Shown here: positions 1 through 58,094 of the stretch, piece after piece
Layout of the letters: every line of letters starts with the position of its first letter
Numbering within the stretch: position 1 is the first letter of the stretch
Assembly: GCF_015706575.1 (NCBI RefSeq)
Contig: NW_024037058.1
Span: 3,279,754-3,343,753 of the forward strand
Direction of reading: 5' to 3'
Source: Patiria miniata
Lineage: Eukaryota; Echinodermata; Asteroidea; Valvatida; Asterinidae
DNA length: 64,000 nt
Notes under the pieces: generated by a model
Told to the model about the DNA's origin: nothing
What the model saw: the letters and a program-made list of their open reading frames with translations, nothing else
Databases searched by the model: none
Translations under genes and position numbers: made by a program

Positions 1-2265
1 TGCCAATTTCCCCAGAATTACTCGAAATACACTATTAACACTTAAAATCACATGCAGATTTGTAGTTTTGCCTTAATTAAGGTTCAAATTACATTATAAA
101 CAATCTATAGTAACATTACATAAAGATGTTATGAAATTGCGTAAATTTCAGGCAAAATGCGAAGGCAGAATTCAGCCAGAAATCTGCCCCAAAAATTCAT
201 TCTGTCAAATTTTCTTGTCTAACTCGTTCTTCAACAAAAAAAATCTGTCAAAGTTAGCCGAAAATCGGCTAAAACGGTAACCCTGGCTGTCGTCTTTCGC
301 TGAAAATCAACCAAGACGTATCATGCAAGAACCATGCGGTCGATGTTCAGTCGTTGGGGCACCATACTATTTCTGTAAATTCTGATTGGTCGTTTTCAGA
401 ACGAGCCGTTCTTGTTGATTATTTGATCGATGCGCGCGTTGTTCAACTGCAAATCATTAAACCCATGATCAGGTTCATGATTTGCAAAACAGGTAGGCAA
501 ACTGTTACTTGTTTTCCATATTTGTATAAAACTTGGTAATCATTGCTGTTTTAAATTTCGTATACCCATACCATTAAGAGCATCACTTATGCCTATTAAC
601 GCTATTCCAGGCAGGTATTTTTATTTGTCAATAATGTCATGTTTCGTTTTCCTAGTCATGCAAGTTCCGGATAGCAAGCATCATTCAGGCTGCTTTCAGC
701 TCAACTAGGCCTACTCCACGAATTCAAGTGACATTGATTAAAAAGTTTACCTTGAGTGATGGAGAGACCACAAAATAATTTCCAAAATTTAAGCTCTTGT
801 TACATTTGTTTTATTTTGATTTTATGACGTCAAGTACCAATGTCACTTTTCCTAGTTCCGGATCGGTTCAATCAGTTCCGAATCGATCAAAACTGCTTCA
901 TCTTCATGCGAAAAAAAAAAAACACGTGAGAAATTTCTTTTTTTTCAGCCAGAACCAACCGAATCAAGCATATTTTCTGATAAAGTATTATTTCATTTTC
1001 CAAAAATAGTTCGTTCAAGAGAATTCCAGCAAATTTTAAAAAGAGAAAAAAACGTAAATGATTTTGAAACTTTTGTCTGCAGCGCAACCGCTCGAACTCA
1101 CGCACGGACCGAAAATCTTTGACCCAGCACAGAAAAATCACACAAAATCAATTAACGCGCATGTAGTTGGGTCATAAGTGCATGCGCTATCTGGAACTAG
1201 GCAAACGCATATGGTCATTCGTTGGCAAATTTTCAAAAATTAAAGACTTTATAACTTATTTTGATTCAACAAGCATTCGATGGAGGAGTTTATACAAGGC
1301 AGTGTATATTTTGCCTGAGACGGCAAACCTTTAGTAAACGTTAGTTTGCCGGATATGCACTGAACATGCGCAGTTACTGTTTTTTTGTACTTAAACATTT
1401 TCCGGTGACAAGTTTTAGTCTGGCTCCATGCCAAAATTATCGTTGTTACTTCGTATTCACAAGATGGGATTCAGACCATTTTATAATTTCGGACTTTATT
1501 TCCCTTTTAAAAAAAATCCTCCAGAGCCACAAATCTGAAAAAGAAAATGTAATACTCTGCAAAAAATGTTTGAGACATGTTAAAATAATAAAATTTTCTA
1601 CAAACCGTCCAAACATGTCGAAGTGCGAGTCGGAAATCTGCCCAAAATTCCTCTTCTAAAGAATTTATTGGAAGAATCTGTGTGTATCAAGGAGCTTAAA
1701 TTTTTCTTTTCAAAAGCACATTGTCAGAAAAAAATTATTGGAGACTAATCCAAAAAATTAGCAAATTATTAGCAAAGCAAATTATTTGTCACCAAAATTC
1801 CTTAACTTTTTCATAATATTCACAATTTATCATTTTTCGAGCTTGAGCAGGAGCGCATTTGCCCTAACACCCCCCCCCCCATCAAATTGGCAGCAATATG
1901 GCTTCGCACCTCTTCCTTTGTTTTTTTCCCCCCGGGGGGGGGGGGGGGGGGGGGGGGGGAAGGGGCAAGCGCCTATGCACAAAACTGAAAACAAGTCAGT
2001 GTAAAAATATACTTAACCCCAAGGCCATCCATGTCTGAAAATTACAGCAAAAGCAAATGTTGTATATATATTTCCTTTAGCCATATCCCATCCCATTGCC
2101 ACATCACTCAAATGAAAGGTCTTGTCTTGATACCACATTTGAGGTTGTAGTGCTTGAAGTTTTGAAGATTTCATATAAAATATTCAATTTTTTAGCCATG
2201 TCCACTTTTGCATGGAATTGCTCCTGCATTTAAAATGTGACATTCTGTTTTAATATTTTTTTCAG
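1..2265. other. Region upstream of CIT coding start
   Basis: It presumably holds the promoter and the 5' UTR exon of CIT, but I see no convincing TATA box or donor-acceptor pair to place them. It contains a 13-bp inverted repeat with one mismatch (CCTAGTTCCGGAT at 851-863, its complement at 1189-1201) and a poly-C then poly-G block at 1868-1961. Short open frames here look like chance. Confidence 0.4.
1868..1961. repeat. Poly-C / poly-G block
   Basis: A run of C, a 45-bp spacer, then Ts, a short C run and an uninterrupted run of about 29 G. The strands could form a C/G hairpin or quadruplex. It lies about 0.3 kb before the CIT start exon. Assembly length of such runs is unreliable. Confidence 0.7.
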
Positions 2266-2269
2266 AAAA

Positions 2270-46940
<44,671 letters not shown>

Positions 46941-49045
46941 TAGACAAGCAACTATTGAACAAATACAGTCCTGTTTAGTTATGGACCTTGTAAGAATATT
47001 TGTCGCGACTGAGATTTGTAGTTCACTGCAACTGTATACATGTATACAATGTGTTGTAGATGCATCACAGGTGAGTGTAATGGATCGTAGTATCTTTGTA
47101 CATAGCATTGTTGATTAAAACAATTACACATGCATTTAATTTGATCTTCTTAGTAGCGTTAAGTTTGTATTTCTTTCTTTCTTTTTTTTTTTTTTTTTTA
47201 AATTTAGACTGTATAAGATCATAATCAAATGTACATTGATAACCATATTTGATAACCTTCTGTTGATGTGACATGTTTAATCAATTCACGATATGCCATG
47301 TTAATTATTTTTTGCAGTGCGCAATTCTGTATTTTTAATATTTCAATTTTATTGTCCACAAGTCGACTGTATCACTGTGACATTATGCCTGTTGGTTTCA
47401 TCTTAGTCATGTTATTTCCTAATATTGTACAGTTAACATCAATACTTAAGAAACCAACCCATATTTCAATTTACACAAATGTACATTGTATCACAGAACA
47501 GTTCCCTGACAGTCTGTGTCACATGACCTCAACATCCACCTTTGTAAATAATGTGACGTGGTCTTAAATGTTAGTGCAGGCTTTTTACGCAGGGCAGTAA
47601 GTAGGCCCAAAATTGCCTACTCCAGTCAAATCACGATTTGCATACCCTCAAATTCTCTGCTTTTAGAGCATTTTGTGGGCCATGAACTTGAGGGTTTGTA
47701 AGAAAAAAGAAGGATGGAAGGCCGCTAACAGGACTTTGAAATGTCGATGAAATTGGGCCCTAAAATTGCTCTATTTTGCTATTGAAAGTAGGCATCATAT
47801 TTCAAAATAGCAATATGGGCTTCAGGTCTATTTTTTAGGGGTGATCATCTTTGGATGTAATTTTCTCCCACGGGTCCTCAGATAACCCCTCAACAAAATT
47901 ACACAGAAACTGAAAGATGATGAAATAAGTTTTAATTGGATGTGTGTTTGAAACACCTTGGAGAGTTGTGAGTATTTTGGCTGATTTTTAGAAGTGGAGG
48001 TATGTATCACTGGTCGATGGTTGGCAGTTTATTACTGATATGCAACCATAAAACCCAGTATGACAAAAGCTGCAGTTTTTGGGTTGATAGATGGTTGTCA
48101 TACTGCCCTCTTGTGCTGCATGCTGATATCTTCAATGTTCCTTCAGAAAAATCAGAAAAGATTTCAGATTAATCCTATTTAGGTACCCTCCTATGGAGTA
48201 CCGAAGTGTGACGTCAGCTTTCATTGTTCTGGTTCGCGCTGATGTCTTAACACACTTAAGCTGTGCGTGTGGAATAGAATACATGGTGTACTTGGGTATT
48301 CTTTTCGGCCCGTTAGTGTTACCGTGTGACATCATCTCAACTTAACCATGTTCACTTCACACGGTCTAGTATAGCATGAATGGAACCGGAAGTTAACGCA
48401 ACTTGAGTGCTTAGCCACAATGGGTGCTAATAATCAGTGGTGCGCGCGCATGTATAACGATGTCACTTACGAACCGGATAGGTCTCTCAAATGACGTCAT
48501 TTCCTAGAGATCGCTACGTGCATTGGTATTTTGGGTGTCACATTTTTGTGACGCGCATCAGCTACGCCACATTCCGAAGAAATTTTGAGCAACATGCATA
48601 TGTGTTTAGAATATTTTGCACACTGCACGCACTCACACGTGATGGCAGTGGATACGCAGTTGTAATTTTTCCACGAAAATGTCTGTCTATGAGAGGGGTC
48701 TATTTTGGCTGCTGTAATATCAAAAGGACTAAATATGCATTAAAAGCTGCTTTGATAATTTTTAACTGAATCATACGCCAGGCATTGCTGCTTCAGAACT
48801 ATTTTTTCCCTCCAAATTTCCATTTTGTATAAAAATGAAACATTTCAATTTATTCTAAGTGCTTTGTCTACGAAACTTGCAAAACAAAAAAAATACATAC
48901 ACATGAACTTGATTACAACTGTGTTAATTCATTTTATTAATTTCATTAAATTTCTTCAAATCTTTGTTACATTGATGTACATTGAATTAACAATTTGAAA
49001 TGAGTACAGACTGTAGTCCAATTTTAAATAAAGCAATAAAAAAAT
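46941..49045 (+). other. Probable CIT 3' UTR and downstream sequence
   Basis: AT-rich DNA without open reading frames follows the stop. A weak ATTAAA lies at 47114-47119 and two close AATAAA signals at 49027-49032 and 49035-49040. Either could end the transcript; the second pair is the stronger signal but implies a 2.1-kb 3' UTR. It contains a T run (47177-47200) and a partial inverted repeat around 48180-48500. Confidence 0.35.
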
Positions 49046-49200
49046 CTCATGCTGTATCAATCTAAAGCTTAGGACTTGTCTCTCCATGATGTTTCTTTGA
49101 CAGCTCCCCTTTTAAAAAATATAATAAAATTTTGTTCTAGCAATTTTAGACATATTATACATCACAATTTGCTAAATATTTAATACTACAATACACAATG
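47160..49200. other. Non-coding stretch after CIT
   Basis: Overlaps the possible 3' UTR. It includes gatgacgtca-type words around 48190-48500 (gtgacgtcagc, gtgacatcatc, tgacgtcattt), which suggest an eroded inverted-repeat element. No gene seen. Confidence 0.4.
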
Positions 49201-49234
49201 CTGGATTCGAACAATTTCAATCCTCCCCTCCAAA

Positions 49235-49430
49235 AAAAGGGCGGGGGGGGGGGGGCAAACAAACGAAACTGTTGCACTTGTGTTGGAATTCTTTTCCACT
49301 TTACTTATTTTTTCACATATTGCAGTACATGTATCACCTGAAGTGCAGTGGGGCAGTATAGGTAATGCCCTGCCCCCTTTTTGTACACGTTCTATGGGGA
49401 ATTGTGGGAGGGGGGGGGGTGGTTTGAGGA
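49235..49430. repeat. Poly-G tracts
   Basis: G-runs at 49240-49256 and 49406-49421 interrupted by few other bases. They may form quadruplexes and may be mis-sized in the assembly. Confidence 0.6.
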
Positions 49431-49499
49431 GGGAATGCGGATCCATTGTAAAGGGTATTCAATAGATGAGAGGATTACCGGGTGTAGGGATTATATGTA

Positions 49500-52400
49500 A
49501 GTTTTAATTAATGTTGGGGACGTGTAATAAGCCTATAAAGTATTAAGACAAACCAATCTTGTAGTCACCAAAAAAACCCACCCTTTTTATCATTACGGAG
49601 AAACCCTACCTTAATGACGTCAAAGTATGTAGAAAATACTCCTGACTATTGAACACGCAGAAACAATCCGCGCGTTGCTTGAACAATAACTCATCAAATA
49701 CCAGTCGTACTGGTTTGAAATTTCCCTTAATTATTGTTCGGGACATGTTCAATAAGCAGTATGACATATTAAGATAAAGCCAATGTTGTAGTCACCAAAA
49801 AACCCCTCCTTTTTATCATCACCGAGAAAACCTACCTTAAAGACGTCCAAGTGTACAGAAAATACTCCTGACAGTGCAGCACGCAGAAACAACGCACGCG
49901 TTGCTTGAACAATAACTCATTAAATACTTGCTGTACTGGTTTGAATCTTCCCTTAATTATTGCAGAGGACAGTTAAAATGAGCCTATAAAATATTCAGGC
50001 AAACCAATGTTGTAGTCACCAAACAAAACGTGTTTTATCATCACGGAGAAAACTACCATAAAGACCTCCCATTGTACAGAAAATACTCCTGACTATTAAA
50101 CACGCAGAAACAACCCGCGCGTTGCTTGAACAATAATTCAACAAATACCTGTCGTACTGGTTTGAAACTTCCCTTAATTATTGTTAGGGACATGTCTAAT
50201 AAGCCTACAAAGTATTAAGTCAAACCAATGTTGAAGTCACCAAAAAAATATCCTTTTTTATCATCATGGAGAAAACCTACCTTAAAGACGGCGAAGTGTA
50301 CAGAAAATACTCCCGACTATTGAACTCGCAGAAACAACCCACGCGTTGCTTGAACAATAACTCGGTAAATACCTATCGTAATGGTTTGCAACTTCCCTTA
50401 ATTATTGCTGTTGACATGTTTAATAAGCCTGTAAAATGTTCAGACAAAACAATGTTGTAGTCACCAAAACAAACGTGTTTTATCACCACGGAGAAAACTA
50501 CCATAAAGACCTCCCATTGTACAGAAAATACTCCTGACTATTAAACACGCAGAAACAACCCGCGCGTTGCTTGAACAATAACTCGGTAAATACCTATCGT
50601 AATGGTTTGCAACTTCCCTTAATTATTGCTGGGGACATGTTTAATAAGCCTGTAAAATGTTCAGACAAAACAATGTTGTAGTCACCAAAACAAACGTGTT
50701 TTGTCATCACGGAGAAAACTATCGTAAAGACCTCCCATTGTACAGAAAATACTCCTGACTATTGAACACGCAGAAACAACCCGCGCGTTACTTGAACAAT
50801 AATTCATCAAATACCAGTCGTACTGGTTTAAAACTTAATTATTGTTGGGGACATGTTTAATAAGCTTATAAAATATTAAGTCAAACCAATGTTGTAGTCA
50901 CCAACAAAAATCCTTTTTCATCATGGAGAAAACCTACCTTAAAGACGTCCAAGTGTACAGAAAATACTCCTGACAATTGAGCACGCAGAAACAACGCACG
51001 CGTTGCTTAAATAATAACTCATTAAATACTTGTCGTACTGGTTTCAAACTTCCTTTAATTTTTGCTGGGGACATGTTTAATAAGCTTATAAAGTATTAAG
51101 ATAATCCAATGTTGTAGTCACAAAAGAAAACACACCTTTTTTATCATCATGGAGAAAACCTACCTTAAAGACGTCCACGTATGTAGAAAATACTCCTGAC
51201 GATTGAGATCGCAGAAACAACCCGCGCGTTGCTTGAACAATAACTCATCAAATACTTGCCGTACTGGTTTCAAACTTCCTTCAATTATTGTTGGGGACAT
51301 GTTTAATAAGCTTATAAAGTACATGTATCAGTGTTTCCCCTGGCTAATGAACTGAGCGAGGTGGTAACAATTCAAATTGATGATTGAAATGAAATTAACA
51401 GTCTGCAAACTGAAAAGAATGCAGCACTCACAGAAATGCGCGATGATTCCAAAAACACATCGAAACTGTGAGTTCTTGATACGTGGAGGTATTTAAGGAA
51501 AACGCTCATATATTACACAAAATGATATTTTTTCAATTGATATACCTTTATTGTAAATCTTCACAGCGAGGTGGTGATATTGGCAAAAATTGAGCGAGGT
51601 GGTCACTGAAAGTAGCGAGGTGGGCCACCTCACGTTTGAATGGGCAGGGGAAACACTGACATGTATTAAGATAAACCAATGTTGTAGTCACAAAAAAAAC
51701 CTTTTTTATCATCATGGAAAAAACTAGCTTAAAGACGTCCAAGTGTGTAGAAAATACTCCTGACGATTGAGCACGCAGAAACAACCCGCGCCTTGCTTGA
51801 GCGATAACTCTTCAAATACTTGCTGTACTGGTTCAAAACTCCTCCCTTAATTATTGCTCAGGACAGTTAAAATAAGCCTATAAAATATTCAGACAAACGA
51901 ATGATGAAGTCGCCCAAAAAAACCCGCGTTTTATCACCACGGAGAAAACTACCATAAAGACCTCCCATTGTACAGAAAATACTCCTGACGATTGAACACG
52001 CAGAAACAATCCGCGCGTTGCTTGAACGATAACTCATCAAATACTTTCCGTACTGGTTTCAAACTTGTTTTAATTATTGTTGGGGACATGTTTAATAAGC
52101 TTATAAAGTATTAAGATAAACCAATGTTGTAGTCACCAATAAAAAAACACCCTTTTTTAATCATCATCGAGAAAACCTACCTTAAAGACGTCCAAGTGAG
52201 TAGAAAAAACTCCTGACGATTGAGCACGCAGAAACAACTCGCGAGTTGCTTGAACAATAACTCATCAAATACGTGCCGTACTGGTTTAAAACTACCTTTA
52301 ATTATTGATAGGGACATATTTAATAAACCTATAAAGTATTAAGACAAACCAATGTTGCAGTCACCAAAAAAGCGCCTTTTTCATTATCACGGAGAAAACC

Positions 52401-52680
52401 TACCTTAAAAACGTCCTCCAAGTGTACAGAAAAAACTCCTGACGATTGAGCACACAGAAACAACCCGCGCGTTGCTTGAGCGATAACTCATTAAATTCTT
52501 GCTGTACTGGTATAAAACTTACCTTAATTATTACTAAGGACAGTTAAAATAAGCCTATAAAATATTTAGACAAACCAATTTTGTAGTCGCCAACAAAACG
52601 TGTTTTATCATCACGGAGAAAACTACCATAAAGACCTTCCATTGTACAGAAAATACTTCTGACTATTGAACACGCAGTTT
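49500..52680. repeat. Satellite array, about 223-bp unit, 13-14 copies
   Basis: The word AATAAGC-TATAAA recurs at about 49518, 49740, 49966, 50189, 50408, 50632, 50852, 51071, 51302, 51866, 52085, 52315 and 52541. Each unit holds CCAATGTTGTAGTCACCAA, ACGGAGAAAAC, GTACAGAAAATACTCCTGAC, CGCAGAAACAACCCGCGCGT and TGCTTGAACAATAACTC. Two subtypes alternate irregularly (gacgtccaagtg and gacctcccattg). One unit is interrupted by the hAT-like element at 51329. Confidence 0.95.
51329..51658. mobile_element. hAT-like MITE inserted in the satellite, exact 8-bp duplication
   Basis: 330 bp. Exact duplication ACATGTAT (51321-51328, 51659-51666). Ends CAGTGTTTCCCCTG perfectly inverted. Subterminal word GCGAGGTGG occurs four times, once joined to its complement (GAGGTGGGCCACCTC). 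Confidence 0.92.
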
Positions 52681-52769
52681 TGAACACCGAAGAGGCCGGA
52701 AACAGTGGAGTAAACCTTCCTCCCCGCTTTTTGATGTGTAGAGAAATGAAGTACCGGTACGTATAAAAA

Positions 52770-52930
52770 GTACAGTCTGCTCTGATGAATAATGAAAAAT
52801 GTGTGATATAGTGAAACATGCTCTTATGCTTTAAGCCGCATTTATGAAAGTGAGGGTATAGTAAATAAATAGTGTGGTATGCATACCATTCAACAGTTCA
52901 CACTAAACTTAGGAAATATATTCAGGTAAC
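52770..52930. repeat. Dispersed repeat shared with 23500-23660
   Basis: Both contain CTGCTCTGATGAATAA, a region with agtgagg, and ACCATTCAACAGTTCACA in the same order. Family unknown. Confidence 0.5.
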
Positions 52931-53009
52931 ACAACAAAAATGACCTATAAAGGGCGACAGTAGTCACATCCACCGAACGTATATAGCGCCACCAATGGAA
53001 CAATAACCC

Positions 53010-53298
53010 CCTCCGATGGGGGGGGGGGGGGGGGGGAGGAGGTTGGGGTAGCTTTAGCCCCCCCAAATTTTGTCTAGGCCAAATGTAAGAATGTGACGAA
53101 CATGCGAACGGTCTCCGCGCCGGCCATTTTGTACACTTTTAGTTAATGATTGTAGTATTTTATCAGCACTCCCCATTGAAAATATATGGCACGCCCCCAC
53201 CCCACCTATTGATTTTTAGAGGCGTAAGTGTCCAGAAAAAGATAACCGGTCTATATTTCAGCACGCCTCCCTGAAAAAATTCTGGATCCCACCTGCTA

Positions 53299-53330
<32 letters not shown>

Positions 53331-53340
53331 ATATTGGCTC
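53010..53340. repeat. Facing poly-G and poly-C runs
   Basis: A run of about 21 G (53019-53036) and a run of about 30 C (53300-53328) lie 270 bp apart, so one strand could pair the two. Between them is C-rich sequence. No gene seen. Confidence 0.7.
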
Positions 53341-53349
53341 TACTAGAAC

Positions 53350-54420
53350 CGCGCCTGCTGTCCGCGCTTTTTTTTTTTGAGTACACGATCGAGCGGAAGT
53401 TCGCACGCGACCCCCTCGGGTCGGGTTCGGTGTGCCCCCAATGCATTTACTCTGACAACACCCAGGTTTACAACATGGATAATCATACAAAATTGCCTAT
53501 TGGTCTAGGATAACATTCCAACATCAACTGATTTCCCCATGACAAAATACACGATAGTTACAACATAAGGATTAAGGAATTATAATTTGCCCCGCCCCAC
53601 TTTAGCCCCCGCGGTTCGCCCCTTCCGAAGTAATTTCTCGAAAAAATGTTTATTCAAATAAGAGTAAAAACAAAACAAAACACTGTACAGTAAAAAAAAA
53701 TTGCTCAAATTAAAAAAAAAAAAGCCAAAATTCGATCACGTTTTGTTCGTTTACCCATGGGTGCAATTTCGATACAAACATATCGATATATCGTGTCGAT
53801 ATCGTGCGGAATAGTGCATTGTGGGAGTTTTGCGCGAAATAATATTGTCAAGCTGCACAATTCACTGAGCTGTCATAGACCGCGTGTAGACGAAAGGGAT
53901 TTTCTTCGGCGATATTAACTCTCTACACATAAAGATCTGTAAGTCAAAATGGCACTTAAATGTATCTTCATGTGCATATGTTTGATTTAGAATAATGCAT
54001 GACAAGTAGGCTGCAAAACAATCGTGCGAGTGAGACCTGAATTGGTCCTTGGTGTCCAGTCATTCTGTGTAGGCATTGGGCCTAGCCCGTTTTGTATGTG
54101 GCGCACTCTAGACTTTTCTTATGTTTACATATTACGATTTATATGTGGGTTGTCAGGCTGTTGTTTGTGCGATTGTGTAGTTACGGGCCCCGCTTTATTT
54201 GTGGTCGAGTTAGAGTCGAGTGTGTTTTTATTATTCCAAAATGACTTCAGCAACCTAAAGGCTAAAGCTGACTTCTCTTCATTCAATTTTTGTAAAGTAG
54301 GCCTAATTGTAACAGTCATAATTTTCTTTGTTAAACAATCATGACAATGCAATTTTCTTCAGTGTCTTTTTTAAAGGAGGTGGATGTTTGGCCGGCGCCA
54401 GCTTTCTTGAATTTTTAGCA
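53350..54420. other. Non-coding intergenic stretch
   Basis: The open frame at 54024-54344 has no recognisable domain and an unremarkable composition. Contains cgatatatcgtgtcgatatcg (53779-53800), a near palindrome. Confidence 0.4.
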
Positions 54421-54429
54421 TGTTTAGTA

Positions 54430-55136
54430 ATAGACCCGTGAACGTGGCTATATACATAGCCACGCTTCAGTCTATAGTAAAAACACTCTATTGTGAGCCG
54501 CGGTTACTAAGATGGAGTGACCGTTCTAGCCGAATTTCGGCTACATTTGACAGAATATTTGCATACAAAAATGAGTTGTACAGAAAATCAGCAGAATATT
54601 TTTTTCGGCAGAATTATGAAGATGAAGGAAAAATGAAAAAGATTAGAGAAATATGGCACATTTGGTTTGAAAAACCTTCATTTTTTGAAAGATCCCTGAA
54701 ACAAACCCTTGCACAATGGAACAGCAATATATACTGGGTGATTTGGCAGACTTTCGAAGTAGATTTAGCAGAATTTTACATGGTATTATGGTCATCCTGC
54801 CGTGTAAGACGGTTAGTCGGGTACCCACTGGTGATACTCCTACCGTTTTGCGCATGCGGCAATCGGGGTACCAGAGTGTCATGCCTGTCTTTGATTTTCT
54901 GATCATTTTGAAAACATTCATTGTGACAAAGTTGTACTGTACTTTACATCGAATTTCTTGGCAATGACAGATCCAACACTCGCGTAAATTCACAGGAAGC
55001 CCAACAAGTAAGTGATTCACCTATGGGCAAAATTTTACATGGTTATACGTAGCGGATCAAAAGATAGAATGCTTTCGCTTGTATTTACCCGAGGGAAGCG
55101 CGTGGCGTTGTATACAACGCCACGTTCACGGGTCTA
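54430..55136. mobile_element. hAT-like element with exact 8-bp duplication and hairpin ends
   Basis: 707 bp. Duplication GTTTAGTA (54422-54429, 55137-55144). Perfect inverted ends TAGACCCGTGAACGTGGC, with one extra A at the left. Right inside each end is a hairpin: GTGGCTATATACATAGCCAC (left) and GTGGCGTTGTATACAACGCCAC-type (right). The frames inside are short and unrecognised. Confidence 0.85.
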
Positions 55137-55144
55137 GTTTAGTA

Positions 55145-58090
55145 AAAGATATGGAAAGAATTCCATATATCCTCGACCCTCCATGATCTGCGCAGGAAAC
55201 ACTTGCAACACGCGCACGTATTCACACACAATTTAAAGGAGAATGCGTAGAAAAAGGACCGCGTAGCTTTGGGGTCTGACGATATGGATGTCAATAATTT
55301 TACCCTGCAGTTATCTAACAGCCATTAGAAAGCAATTTAACATGTCATAAAAAGTCAAATTTAGATGGGAAAATATTCAAACATTATTCAGATTATTCCT
55401 CAATTATTCTGAAAAAGCCACCGAAATCATCAATTTTTCTCATATTTTAGTAACATTTCTTCCGTTTCAAGTCAATCATTAGCTCAGTGAATGACTGAGG
55501 TATGTTTAATGGAATCTGGGTTGGGATAAAAGAGGGAAAAAGGACTATTTTGTGGAGGCTGGGTTTTAAGGGTCTCTAACAATCTCGCAGACAACATAGT
55601 TTTGTCTCTAGCATTGCACATGAATTCCTGATGAGCATGTCAGCTGCAATTTCTCAGAAAAGCCTAGTCCAGTGAAATTTGCCTTGGCAATAGTTCAAGG
55701 TTAGTCCGAAAATTTGGGACTCTCAATACTGTGTATGAGAGTCCCAAAACTTAAGGTATCCATATCGTGCAAAAGTTTGTGCTGCATAATAAAACCAGTG
55801 TGAATCAAATTTGCAAGCTTCTTACTCACTACAGTTTCCTCAATAATCCCCGAAACTTCTGCCTCGCAAAGTTGCTGTTGTGAGTATTGCATCACCAAAA
55901 CTTCAGCTTTTAATTCTAATTTTGCAGGGAGTTATCAAAATCCAAACGCAAAACATCACGTTGATGTGTACTGCAATGCATTGTGCAAAAAAACTCCTCA
56001 GCTAAAACATTTTCATCGTGTAGATAAAACAGCGCCCTCTTGTTGATCTGAGTGAATGCAGAATGCTTCATTTTTTAACAGAGGGCGCTATGTTCTTTTT
56101 GCCATCGATTAAAAAACAGTAAGCTGCAAGGCTCTTCCTACACCGACCCAGAATACCTTGGGAATCACACAACCATTTCTAGAGCACGGAGAATGACGTG
56201 GATGGTTTTTGAACTGCCAAAAACTTGCCTTAAAATTGGATTGAAGGTCTCAAATTTCGCAGGTGACATGCTTGCAACTTAAGCATTTTGATGTATGTGT
56301 TGTGTGGGCATTAATTAGCCGAATGGTGAGTAAAAAAAACGTCAGTAGTAATTTTGCACGTTTTTATGCACTCACGGTCCCAGTCTGGTTCAAGGTGTAA
56401 CACTACATTTTGTACATGTAGCGTTTGCAAAAACAGATTGAGCTGAAATTTGGAATAGGTCAGCTTTACCAATGACGTATCAGCATCAATAACGGTGATT
56501 TTTCACTGACATGAAGTGTAGAATTTCTTTTTCTGCTATAATTAACAATCATACTGAGCATATTCTTTGAAAAACAGAACGTTGAAATGTAACAGCCATT
56601 TTTTTGGGGGGAGGGGGGTGCATTGATTTTACTGCTTTGTTTTTAGCGTCACTGTACGTAATCGGATTAAATTTGCTTAAAACACAATGCTACCGTAGAA
56701 GCGAAGCCTTCGCAACCACAAGGCTGAGTAGGCAAACTAATGAGGAAATCATGGGCTTGATACAATTTAATCGCAGCCTGGGCTCAGTGCAAATCATGCA
56801 TCAATACAAGCACAATAACTGTGCCGTTTGCCGACTTGCAGTGATGGCCGCAGCCACAGTTGGCAGCTGACTTCAGCTATCATCAGTGGGCCTATGAAGG
56901 ACATGTGCATGACCCTGGCATAGGTTTATGTACATGTAGGACCTATGTGTAGCTGTACCTGAATGGACATTGATCAACAGTCATTGTACATGACCCATGA
57001 CCTTGAGAAAAAAACCTGCATTCAATTCAGACAAACTATATTTCACCTGAAATTTTAAGCTGCGGACAGCAGCTCAACAAATTGTCATGTCTCTTTGTTA
57101 GTTGGTTGGTCAGTTGGTAACAAACATCAGCAACAGCCTTGCATGGCTATAAATCACCTCATCCCTCATACCTGGGTATATACCGGTATATTTCAACTCC
57201 CCCCTCTGTTTTCACTTTAATGGGTCTCCACTGACCGCTTATCAATTTAATGCAGTCCTGGAAAATTGGGTCACTAGGATCAAAACCCTGATGTTTGTAA
57301 TGAAAACACTTACTCCTTCCAGAAACAACACGGCACAATCACTTAACACATGAATTAACACAAATGCGTTGGCCTACAGCTTCCGAGATCATATCGAGCT
57401 TATTATTTTTTTTACAGGATAACTACCATTAGAATATTGAATATTATTTAACATGTATTTTTTTGTTTGCAATGTACACTTCCTTGTGTTGAAATATCCG
57501 CATCATTTTAGTGAACTATACGTAGTTTGAACTGAACAGCCACTACAAACATACAAGGTACATGTACATGTACAAATGTACATAGTTGTGGAAACAGAAA
57601 CTGCTGCATGTTCATGTTTATAGACTTGTACATGTATGACATTCACATAGTGCAACTACGGATGAATTTGTGTTTATTTCAAGAATTTCAAAGAATTTAC
57701 TTGTCGTAAAATTGTCATAAAAATGTATAAACTATGGAATCAGTCATCTCTGTGTACCTGAAATGCATGCAGGTACCATATAATGCATAGTCACCTCTTA
57801 ATATTAAATAATAAGCATAACCAACAGGAATAAACATAAAATGAAAACTGTATTTTTGAAAATCTAAGTGCCAATTGTTTTTATTTGTGATACATTGTAT
57901 GTTGGAGCATTTAAATGGAACGTGAACAATATATTTTTTGAAAGATTACGTTTTTTGTACATTTTGTAATTACATGTATCTACACTTTTAAGGAAAAAGT
58001 ACAAAATGTAACTACATGTAGTACATTTTTAATTGTACATGTTCGCAATTTAAACAATACTATTTTGTGCAGAGGTAATCAATTATGCAG
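55145..58090. other. Intergenic stretch with small inverted repeats
   Basis: Holds GGGACTCTCAATAC...GAGAGTCCC (55717-55747), AGCGCCCTCTTGTT and complement (56031-56094), and a cluster of TACATGTA words (57555-57640 and 57970-58040). No coding sequence supported. Confidence 0.45.
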
Positions 58091-58094
58091 TTTT

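Noticed and set aside
54024-54344. 106-codon open frame in the intergenic region
   Set aside because: No recognisable domain, hydrophobic mixed composition typical of AT-rich noncoding DNA, and an overlapping frame on the other strand.
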